Below the pieces are notes generated by a model, which was not told the origin of the DNA, made no database searches, and worked only from the letters and a program-made list of their open reading frames with translations. The position numbers and the translations under genes are program-made. DNA of 16,415 nucleotides, from contig JAKIUH010000046.1 of assembly GCA_021647685.1 (NCBI GenBank), positions 1 through 16,415 on the forward strand. Direction: 5' to 3'. The stretch comes from Bacteroidales bacterium (lineage in GTDB: Bacteria; Bacteroidota; Bacteroidia; Bacteroidales; NBLH01). Below are positions 1 through 7,143 of the stretch, piece after piece; positions within the stretch are counted from its first letter, which is position 1, and each line of letters opens with the position of its first letter.

Positions 1-130
1 CAAACAATTATATTTTTAGCTGCTCAGATGCACACCTATTTTATATTTTGTTCAGTTTGAAGTATTTCTATACATCTGCACTTCACAAAATCCAAAATAG
101 ATAGACATCTGAGCTTTTCAGCAAGCCCTA
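1..130 (+). repeat. MITE-like element, copy 1 (left part outside the window)
   Basis: This is the right-hand part of a non-coding repeat that occurs complete at 6369-6614 and 10774-11020. It ends in TTTTCAGCAAGCCC followed by TA at 130, the same end as the other copies. By eye it is closer to the 10774 copy, sharing nearly all of the last 90 bases. It begins 48 bp beyond the stop of the PII-like gene, so it lies at the downstream end of the metal efflux locus. The left terminal repeat is beyond the window edge. Orientation is the same as in the other two copies. Confidence 0.85.
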
Positions 131-178
131 ATTACAGTCAATTCAAAAACGCAACAAAACGATAATTACGAGACTTCT

Positions 179-505
179 TTAGTCATTTATTAATCCATCT
201 TTAACACGATACATATTTTCTACGCACGAAACATAAATAATACCGTCTCCCGGATAAATGGTTTTCCCATTTTCGGAAATAATGCTCACTACCGTATCAA
301 TATCTTCGTCGGAAACAACAATTTCTAATTTGGCAATTTCACTGTTGGTAATGGAAAATCTTTTTGATACAAAAGCATTTTCTGCTTGAAACTTTCCGGT
401 TCCTTCTGCCATCGAAATACTGATGTTTTCAAAACCTTCTTTTTGGAGATTTTCAATTATACCATTTACTTTAATGGGTCTGACAAAAGCTTTTATTTCT
501 TTCAT
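179..505 (-). CDS. PII-like signalling protein linked to metal efflux
   Basis: A 108-residue cytoplasmic protein of the GlnB/PII superfamily, slightly shorter than the usual 112. The N-terminus MKEIKAFVRP matches the first beta strand of PII proteins. IAKLEIVVSDED (57-68) is the strand after the T-loop. GDGIIYV (86-92) is the B-loop region that contacts nucleotide, and YRVKDG (99-104) corresponds to the C-loop RIRTGE. The T-loop (about 35-56) has no tyrosine at the position that GlnB uses for uridylylation, so that control is unlikely. The gene starts 11 bp after the adaptor stop, so it is almost surely co-transcribed with the pump genes. A PII subgroup (PII-NG) has been described beside CzcA/CusA-type pumps, and this fits it. 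Its inferred role is to sense a nucleotide or metal signal and modulate the pump or its expression. The ligand cannot be read from the sequence. Confidence 0.85.
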   Translation of the reverse strand: MKEIKAFVRPIKVNGIIENLQKEGFENISISMAEGTGKFQAENAFVSKRFSITNSEIAKLEIVVSDEDIDTVVSIISENGKTIYPGDGIIYVSCVENMYRVKDGLIND

Positions 506-516
506 TTTTTTCTATT

Positions 517-1779
517 TTAATGTTCATGCTCCGTTTCTTCTTTATTCATATCTGCCAATAAATAATATGCGGCATTCAATACAATTTGTACATTATCGGG
601 CAAACTATCTATCAAATGCACTTCGGTATAGCCATCATCTTTCTGACCTGTAATAACTTCAACCATTTTAAAGGCTTTTGATTGTTCATTTTTTTCATCA
701 TGTTCATGTGCTTCTTCTCCATGCTCCTGTTCTTCATTTATATTCTCATCATGTGCGTGTTCATCGTTCTTTTTATCAACTAAAATAAAAATAAAAGATT
801 TTGTTCCTTCAGTAACGATTGCATCGTTTGGTAGTGTGCGTGTATATTTTTCATTGGTATGTAAGTGTCCTGAAATATACATACCGGGAACTAAACCGGA
901 TACTTTTTCGTTAACTTTTGCGTGAATATGAATGGCACGATTATTTGCATCAAACTCTTTGCCTATAGCAAAAATAGTTGCCGTTAGCTCCTTATCCGGA
1001 CGATTTGATACATTGAAATGTACTTTTTGACCCAATTTTACCAAATGTACATCTTTTTCATAAATCAAAAAATCTGCATGAATGGCACTATTATCTGTTA
1101 TCTGAAATAATTTATCTTTGGCATCAACATAAGTGCCTACTTTTATATTAATTTCATTCACATAACCGTTTATTGGCGAAATAATACCAATAGTATTTGA
1201 TATTTGTCCGGCTTTTACTTTTTCAGGAGATAGATGCAATAATTGCAAACGTGAGCGTAAACCTGCATATCTGGCTTTTGCAGTATTGTATCTGGATTTA
1301 GCCTGTTGATAATCTTTTCCTGCTCCCACATTATTCTCAAACAGTTCCTTTTGTCGCTCATATTCTTTTTTTAAAAACTCAAGATTACTTGCTACTTCCG
1401 CAAAATCTTCTTGAAGCGTAATATAATCCGGATGTTCCAAAACGGCAAGTAATTGCCCTTTTCTTACATAATCACCATGAAAAACATTGATGCGCTTTAC
1501 ATTACCGCCAATAATTGCCGTAATATCTGCACTACTTGCAGGCGGAACTGCCAATTGTCCGTTTGTTTTTACTACTGTGGTTAAATTTCGCATCTGAAAT
1601 TGACCTAATTTCAGATTAAGTGCTTTTTGTTGCTGTTCGTTTAAAACAACCACTCCTTCCTGTCCATGATCATCATGTTCATCTTCATTTGCTGATTCTT
1701 TATTTGAATTGCAAGACGAAAAAACAATTACTGTAAACAAGCTAATTATCGTTATTACTATATATTTTATTGATTTCAT
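517..1779 (-). CDS. czcB: RND efflux periplasmic adaptor, His-rich lipoprotein (CzcB/CusB type)
   Basis: A 420-residue membrane-fusion (HlyD-family) subunit that joins an inner-membrane RND pump to an outer-membrane channel. A hydrophobic leader (about 5-20) ends in the lipobox FSSC, so Cys23 should be lipid-anchored. The barrel-sandwich halves are around 88-117 (GGNVKRINVFHGDYVRKGQ) and 197-228 (IISPINGYVNEINIKVG). Between them lies an alpha-helical hairpin of about 120-185. Beta-barrel and membrane-proximal parts follow. Three acidic, His-rich stretches stand out: 34-39, 340-360 (with EHAHDE and EEAHEH) and the C-terminus TEHEH. They look like metal-binding tails and suggest Zn, Co, Ni, Cd or Cu. 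The gene follows the pump after a 223-bp gap and precedes the PII-like gene by 11 bp. The family call is firm, but the metal is not known. Confidence 0.92.
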   Translation of the reverse strand: MKSIKYIVITIISLFTVIVFSSCNSNKESANEDEHDDHGQEGVVVLNEQQQKALNLKLGQFQMRNLTTVVKTNGQLAVPPASSADITAIIGGNVKRINVFHGDYVRKGQLLAVLEHPDYITLQEDFAEVASNLEFLKKEYERQKELFENNVGAGKDYQQAKSRYNTAKARYAGLRSRLQLLHLSPEKVKAGQISNTIGIISPINGYVNEINIKVGTYVDAKDKLFQITDNSAIHADFLIYEKDVHLVKLGQKVHFNVSNRPDKELTATIFAIGKEFDANNRAIHIHAKVNEKVSGLVPGMYISGHLHTNEKYTRTLPNDAIVTEGTKSFIFILVDKKNDEHAHDENINEEQEHGEEAHEHDEKNEQSKAFKMVEVITGQKDDGYTEVHLIDSLPDNVQIVLNAAYYLLADMNKEETEHEH

Positions 1780-2002
1780 ATGATTATTTTTAAATTGTTT
1801 TTATTTATTCGCTATCGCTCATGAGGGCTAAAGCCGTTGCCACATGTAACATCCACAAACATCAAGGAGTACACTTATTTAATCTACTTAAATAATCAAT
1901 TCCCTGTGTCTGCCAGCTGGCGAATGGATGTTTCATGAGATTATTTTTTTATTATTTTGAAAAATTGATTTTCATCTATTAACGAATACCTAAATTGAGT
2001 AT
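1780..2002. other. 223-bp gap inside the efflux operon with dyad symmetry
   Basis: No gene is seen here. The middle of the gap is richer in G and C than its surroundings. It holds a perfect 10-bp palindrome GCCAGCTGGC (1912-1921), a small hairpin GGCT-AA-AGCC (1826-1835), and a 12-bp inverted repeat with one mismatch, CATGTAACATCC (1843-1854) against GGATGTTTCATG (1926-1937). The neighbouring adaptor-PII junction has only 11 bp, so this gap is unusual for the operon. It may be a decayed inserted repeat or an RNA processing or attenuation site. Neither is proven. Confidence 0.4.
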
Positions 2003-5000
2003 TTATTTACCTGATAAATATCTTAATTGTGCTGAAAGTTGCAAATATTCAGCTTCCTGATTTAAAAATTCAAGTTTTGTATTAATAGCAGCCTCAATAT
2101 TTTGAATGAACTGAACATAATCTATACTGCCCAACTTATAGGCTAAATTTGAAGCCTGAATTTGTTCTTCTGCCAAGGGCAGTGCTTCTTCTTGATAATA
2201 GTTAATCAGTTCAGCCAAGACCAAATATCGACTATATAATTGATTGTATTCTGCATTAATTTGCAGCTGTCTTTTTGTAAATTCCTGATTTGCAATTTCG
2301 TAATCTAATTTGGCAGCCTTAGTTTTTCCTGATTGTGAGAAAAACAGTAAAGGCACAGAGACACCAAGTTGCCAACCGGAATAACCGGATACACCATTAA
2401 TTTTTTGTTGAATAATACCCATATTTATTTTGGGCAGATAACCGGCACGTTGAACCTTCCAGCTTGATTCGGCAACTTTGATACTTCTTGAATAGAAATC
2501 CAGCAAAGGACTTTCCTGCAGACTATCATTAATCGAAGTTTTTAAAAAGTTGTCTTCTTCCATGCCTTTATCATCAATATCAAAAGTTCCACTATATAAA
2601 AGGTATTGATTTAAAATTTGTAGCGAAGCATTGTAAACACTTTCTGCTTTTTTTATATTTACTTGCAACTCCTTATACTTAGCTGATGCAGAAAGATATT
2701 CAATTTTCGATGATTGCTGAGTTTTGAATCTTAACTCGGCAGCTTTTTGAAAATCGGCATATAAACTATCCAGATGCAAATAAAGTTCCCATTGCCTTTT
2801 GGCATATAAAACTCTGTACCAAGCACTACGAACATCTCTCACTACCATAAATTCAGTAAGGTTTAAGGCAGATACAGCTCTTCTGCTTCGTTCATTTGCC
2901 AGTTTAGTTTTTGCAGTTATACCAAATACATCAATATCATTTTGGTCAATGCCTATTTGAGTATAAACTCCCAAATCTCCATTTCCAACTTCCTCCTTTC
3001 CTGTATAGATTGAAGTGCTTCCAAAATCCCAAGCTGTTGCTTTCAAAGCTTTTTGTTTATCAACATTTAATTGTGCTGATTTTATTGCCGGATAATTATC
3101 TTTAGCACGCTCAATAGCTGCTTTCAAAGTAAAAGTTGTATCCTGAGCTTGTGTATTTGAAGCGAAAAATAAGGCTCCAAAAATAAAAAGTACCGATAAA
3201 ACTGCAGTATTTACTTTTGGCAGTCGTATTTTTTTATCACTTTCTACCCAACGATAAAGTATTGGCAAAACCACCAATGTTAATAAGGTTGAAGTAAGCA
3301 TACCGCCAATTACCACCGTTGCCAGCGGACGTTGTACTTCGGCTCCTGCCGATGTAGATACAGCCATAGGTAAAAAGCCAAGTATATCGGTAGAAGCTGT
3401 TAAAAGAATCGGACGAATACGCCTTATGGAACCTTTTTTAACAATATCGTTAATGCGTAATTTTCCCTCGGCTTTCAACTCATTAAATCCGCTTATCAAA
3501 ACCAGACCATTTAGTACAGCAACACCAAACAAAACAATAAAACCAACACCTGCCGAAATGCTAAAAGGCATATCGCGTAGATAAAGAGAAAAAATACCGC
3601 CAACTGCTGCAAAAGGAACGGCAACATAAATCATCATTGTTTGTTTAAAGGATTTAACGGCAAAAAACACCAACATAAAAATCAAGGCTAAGGCTATAGG
3701 AACCACCAAAGTAAGTCTTTGCGTAGCACGCTCAAGATTTTCAAAAGCCCCACCATAACGAATATAATAACCGTCGGGCAATTCCAACTTTTCATCTAAA
3801 ACTTGCTGAATTTCTGTTACCAGAGATTTTATATCCCTGTCGCCAACATTAATTCCCACATAGGTTCGCCTGTTGGTATTATCGCGACTTATTTGCATAG
3901 GACCGGGTTGGTAAGTAATATCAGCTACCTCTTTTAAAGGAATTTGCGTTCCATCGGGCAAATTGACATACAGGTTTTTAATATCGTCAATACTTTTTCG
4001 ATGCGCTTCGTCAAGGCGTACCACCAAATCAAACATACGTTCACCTTCGTAAATACTTCCGGCGACACCACCACTAAAAGCTGTTTCGATAATGGTGTTT
4101 AACTCGGTAATTTTTAAACCGTATCGTCCCATTTTGTTTCGATTGTAATGAACGGTAATTTGCGGTAATCCTCTGGTTGCTTCTGCTTTTATACCTTCAA
4201 CTCCTTCGATTCCGGCAACTAACTTAGCAATTTCCTGAGCCTTATCTGCCAAAACATCTAAATCATCACCATAAAGTTTAATGGCAACATCTTCTCTAAT
4301 ACCGGTCAATAATTCATTAAACCTCATCTCAACGGGTTGGGTAAATTCAAAATTTATACCCGGTAAAACACTCACTTTTTCCTTCACCTTATCAATCAAC
4401 TCTTTTTTCGTCTTCGCCTTTGTCCATTCACTTTTGGGTTTTAGAATTACAAAAATATCAGCTATATCCATAGGCATAGGGTCCATAGGTAAATCGGCAA
4501 CACCAATCCTACTTTGAATAGATTCTACCTCATCGGGAAAGTTTTCTAAAACAATCTGTTCTAAACGTGTAGAAGCTTTTTTAACCTCAGTTAAAGAAGT
4601 ACCCGGCTTTAAAAAAGCCTGAAATGCAAAATCGCCCTCATCTAATTTAGGAATAAATTCAGCACCCATCCGTGAAAACAAAAATCCTCCGGTAATTAAT
4701 AACACAATAGCTATAATTACTACCCACTTACTTTTATTTAAAGCCCAATCAATCAAAGGGCTATAAATATTTTCGAGTTTCACAATGATTTTATCGCCCC
4801 ATGATTTTTTATCTGTTTTAGGAGCTTGCAAAAATGTGGCAGCCATCATTGGAATATAAGTAAGACATAATACCACTACACCGAGAACTGCAAAACCAAA
4901 AGTCATCGCCATGGGAATAAACATTTTACCCTCCACACCTTCCAATGCCAATACCGGAATAAAAACAATAAGAATAATTAATTGCCCGAAAAAAGCGGAG

Positions 5001-6340
5001 TTCATCATTTTACTTGCCGATTTATAAGCAATTTCATTACGTTTTTCTTTGGGTAATCTTGTGCCAATCAATTCTTTACGATGGAGATAAAAAATCATGC
5101 TTTCAACAATTATTACTGCTCCATCCACAAGAATACCAAAATCAAGCGCCCCCAAACTCATCAAATTTGCCCAAACGCCAAAAATATGCATCATAATAAA
5201 TGCAAAGAGCAGCGCCAAAGGAATGGTTGATGCAACTATTAAACCACCACGCAAGTTTCCAAGAAAAATTACCAATACAAAAATCACAATCAAAGCACCC
5301 ATACCTAAATTTTCGGCAACAGTAGAGGTGGTGCTTTTAATCAATTTACTTCTATCAAGAAAAGATTTAATAACAATACCTTCCGGTAAGGATTTTTGGA
5401 TTAGAGCAATACGTTCTTTAACTCTTTTTATAACATCATTAGAGTTTTCACCCTTTAACATCATCACAATACCTCCAACGGCTTCTCCTTTACCATCTTT
5501 TGTAAAAGCTCCGTAACGCAAAAAACTTCCATATTTTACTTCGGCAATATCGCGAATAAAAATTGGTTGTCCATCTATATTTGCAACCAATGTATTTCGC
5601 ACATCATCCAGGGAGCGCATCAAACCTTCGCCACGAATAAAATTCGCCTGATAATTTTTTTCGATATAGGCACCACCGGTATTTTGATTATTTTTTTCAA
5701 GTGCTTCAAAAACATCAGTTATGCTTAATCCCATGCTGCGAAGTTTGTCAGGATTAATAGATACTTCATATTGTTTTATATGCCCCCCGAAAGAGTTTAC
5801 TTCAACAACACCCGGCAGCATAGCCATTTGACGTTTTACTATCCATTCTTGTATTGTGCGTAAGTCCATATCATTATAAACCGTATCGTAACCGGGCTGT
5901 ACTTCAAGTGTATATTGATATATTTCGCCCAAACCGGTGCTTATTGGAGCCATAAAAGGTTCTCCAAAACCTTCGGGAATTTTCTCTTTAATCTCAATTA
6001 ATGCTTCGCTCACTAATTGACGGGGTAAATAAGTGCCTGCATCATCTTCAAACACAATAGTTACCACAGAAAGCCCAAAACGCGAAATGCTTCTGATTTC
6101 AACCACATCGGGTAAATTTGCAACTGCCAACTCAACTTGGTAAGTTACAAAACGTTCAATATCTTCTGTACCCAAATTGGGTGCAGTGGTTATTACCAGT
6201 ACTTGATTGTTTGTTATATCCGGTACGGCATCAAGCGGCACTTTGGTCATTGAGTATATCCCGCCAAAAATCAGCCCGATAGTCATCAACCAGATAAGTG
6301 CCTTATTCTTTATTGAAAAGGAAATTATACTGTTTATCAT
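2003..6340 (-). CDS. czcA: CzcA-type heavy-metal RND pump fused to a TolC-like outer-membrane channel
   Basis: A 1445-residue proton-driven exporter about 400 residues longer than ordinary CzcA/CusA (about 1040). Residues 1-1035 are the pump: first TM about 14-31, periplasmic porter domain, TM cluster about 345-500, a second half with TM 538-556, a second porter domain, and TM cluster about 875-1030. TM4 carries DFGILVDGAVIIVE (400-413). This is the D-D-E signature of divalent-cation pumps (Zn, Co, Cd, Ni), not the AxGxxxDAA form of Cu/Ag pumps. Residues 1045-1065 form a second hydrophobic stretch resembling a signal peptide (ending SNTQA), then QDTTFTLKAAIERA begins an outer-membrane-factor domain of about 380 residues with long coiled coils. 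The chain therefore links the inner-membrane pump to its channel. Similar fusions occur in other Bacteroidota. The start codon lies 28 bp beyond a MITE-like copy (6369-6614). The reading frame is open throughout. Confidence 0.93.
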   Translation of the reverse strand: MINSIISFSIKNKALIWLMTIGLIFGGIYSMTKVPLDAVPDITNNQVLVITTAPNLGTEDIERFVTYQVELAVANLPDVVEIRSISRFGLSVVTIVFEDDAGTYLPRQLVSEALIEIKEKIPEGFGEPFMAPISTGLGEIYQYTLEVQPGYDTVYNDMDLRTIQEWIVKRQMAMLPGVVEVNSFGGHIKQYEVSINPDKLRSMGLSITDVFEALEKNNQNTGGAYIEKNYQANFIRGEGLMRSLDDVRNTLVANIDGQPIFIRDIAEVKYGSFLRYGAFTKDGKGEAVGGIVMMLKGENSNDVIKRVKERIALIQKSLPEGIVIKSFLDRSKLIKSTTSTVAENLGMGALIVIFVLVIFLGNLRGGLIVASTIPLALLFAFIMMHIFGVWANLMSLGALDFGILVDGAVIIVESMIFYLHRKELIGTRLPKEKRNEIAYKSASKMMNSAFFGQLIILIVFIPVLALEGVEGKMFIPMAMTFGFAVLGVVVLCLTYIPMMAATFLQAPKTDKKSWGDKIIVKLENIYSPLIDWALNKSKWVVIIAIVLLITGGFLFSRMGAEFIPKLDEGDFAFQAFLKPGTSLTEVKKASTRLEQIVLENFPDEVESIQSRIGVADLPMDPMPMDIADIFVILKPKSEWTKAKTKKELIDKVKEKVSVLPGINFEFTQPVEMRFNELLTGIREDVAIKLYGDDLDVLADKAQEIAKLVAGIEGVEGIKAEATRGLPQITVHYNRNKMGRYGLKITELNTIIETAFSGGVAGSIYEGERMFDLVVRLDEAHRKSIDDIKNLYVNLPDGTQIPLKEVADITYQPGPMQISRDNTNRRTYVGINVGDRDIKSLVTEIQQVLDEKLELPDGYYIRYGGAFENLERATQRLTLVVPIALALIFMLVFFAVKSFKQTMMIYVAVPFAAVGGIFSLYLRDMPFSISAGVGFIVLFGVAVLNGLVLISGFNELKAEGKLRINDIVKKGSIRRIRPILLTASTDILGFLPMAVSTSAGAEVQRPLATVVIGGMLTSTLLTLVVLPILYRWVESDKKIRLPKVNTAVLSVLFIFGALFFASNTQAQDTTFTLKAAIERAKDNYPAIKSAQLNVDKQKALKATAWDFGSTSIYTGKEEVGNGDLGVYTQIGIDQNDIDVFGITAKTKLANERSRRAVSALNLTEFMVVRDVRSAWYRVLYAKRQWELYLHLDSLYADFQKAAELRFKTQQSSKIEYLSASAKYKELQVNIKKAESVYNASLQILNQYLLYSGTFDIDDKGMEEDNFLKTSINDSLQESPLLDFYSRSIKVAESSWKVQRAGYLPKINMGIIQQKINGVSGYSGWQLGVSVPLLFFSQSGKTKAAKLDYEIANQEFTKRQLQINAEYNQLYSRYLVLAELINYYQEEALPLAEEQIQASNLAYKLGSIDYVQFIQNIEAAINTKLEFLNQEAEYLQLSAQLRYLSGK

Positions 6341-6368
6341 ATATTTTAAATTTAGAAATAATGTATTT

Positions 6369-6614
6369 TAGGGCTTGCTGAAAAACGCTAAATATATTAG
6401 TAATCAGCATTTTATATTTGTTTAATTGTATTGAAATGCAAGGTTTTTCACTGAAATATCAAAAAAAACATGCATTTATTATATACAAATCATAATGTTT
6501 TTTGCTGCTCAATTGCACAGCTCTTTTGTATTTCATTCAGTTTAAAGCACTTATATACATCACACTTCATAAAATCCAAAATAGATGCACATCTGAGCTT
6601 TTCAGCAAGCCCTA
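6369..6614 (+). repeat. MITE-like element, copy 2, inside the metal efflux locus
   Basis: A complete 246-bp non-coding element including the flanking TA on each side. Terminal inverted repeats are GGGCTTGCTGAAAA (from 6371) and TTTTCAGCAAGCCC (to 6612). TA next to each end fits a two-base TA target duplication, as in the IS630/Tc1/mariner superfamily, although a palindromic end cannot be excluded. By eye it is about 90% identical to copy 3 with one single-base length difference. It separates the small upstream gene (stop at 6685) from the pump start (6340), leaving only 28 bp of native leader. A TATATTTG (6413-6420) resembles a Bacteroidota -7 box on the plus strand, pointing away from the pump gene. 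No open reading frame is present. Confidence 0.88.
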
Positions 6615-6684
6615 CTTAAGAAACACTTAATAATTATATTTAATTCGGATGTAAGTTCAAATATTTTAGAGTACGACTTGAAGT

Positions 6685-7065
6685 TTAAGCCGGTGAACCT
6701 CTTGATGGAGTATTATCAATGCAAACAAAATAGTTGGGAAAGAAATCTTGTACAAAAAAAGATAATTTAGTGTATGTTTTATTTTGAATTTCAAAATCAG
6801 TATTAAATAAAACATCATTTTGAAAGGAAACAGGGCTTAAAATTTTAAAATTAGTGTTTAAAAATACCTTATTATCAATAATTTCATCTAAAAGATGACA
6901 ATAAACAGTAGATGGATCAATTTCATTTTCAGTGTGGTGCTCTGTTGTTTCACATTCTATGTTAAAGAATTGGTAATAAGGAAAAACAGCATGTGTAAAT
7001 ACAGCTAAGCCAATTGCTAAAAATACATATAGAATACTATTTTTTATTACTGTTCTCATTTCCAT
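6685..7065 (-). CDS. small membrane-anchored or exported protein of unknown function upstream of the metal pump
   Basis: A 126-residue protein that I do not recognise as a named family. Residues 8-27 form a hydrophobic segment after basic residues (an uncleaved anchor or signal peptide), so the rest should face the periplasm. Potential metal ligands follow: Cys38, His43-His44, acidic residues to 50, Cys56-His57 and Cys115. There is an internal near-repeat, NKVFLNTNFKI (65-75) and NDVLFNTDFEI (83-93), 18 residues apart. The C-terminus is TPSRGSPA. A start at Met3 is also possible. It is the first gene after the locus promoter and reads in the same direction as the pump, adaptor and PII genes, which suggests a role in metal sensing or delivery. 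That role is inferred from context only. Downstream, 344 bp including the MITE copy separates it from the pump. Confidence 0.7.
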   Translation of the reverse strand: MEMRTVIKNSILYVFLAIGLAVFTHAVFPYYQFFNIECETTEHHTENEIDPSTVYCHLLDEIIDNKVFLNTNFKILSPVSFQNDVLFNTDFEIQNKTYTKLSFFVQDFFPNYFVCIDNTPSRGSPA

Positions 7066-7081
7066 CTTTAAATTCAGATGA

Positions 7082-7116
7082 CAAATATAGAAAAAAATAA
7101 ATGCAACCGAGTTGCA
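7082..7116 (-). promoter_or_regulatory. candidate promoter and operator of the metal efflux locus
   Basis: On the minus strand TATATTTG (7089-7082) matches the Bacteroidota -7 consensus TAnnTTTG and lies 17 bp before the start of the small first gene. Just upstream is a perfect inverted repeat TGCAAC-CGA-GTTGCA (7102-7116), placed where a repressor would block polymerase. A TTTG lies 25 bases before the -7 box, longer than the usual 17-23, so the -33 element is doubtful. The repeat is one of the few GC-containing spots in this intergenic stretch. A metal-responsive regulator binding here is an inference, and no regulator gene is in the window. Confidence 0.5.
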
Positions 7117-7143
7117 AAGTGTATTTTATAAATGGATAAAAGC

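Noticed and set aside
5097..5516. 139-codon plus-strand open frame inside czcA
   Set aside because: It is antisense to a well-conserved pump region, with composition expected of a shadow frame and no upstream signals.
2003..6340. A sequencing or frameshift artefact joining two genes (pump and channel)
   Set aside because: The frame is open across the joint, both domains are intact, and fusions of this kind are known in Bacteroidota.
6369..6614. The repeat as a CRISPR-like or tandem repeat unit
   Set aside because: Copies are kilobases apart, 246 bp long, and have terminal inverted repeats, which fits a transposable element instead.
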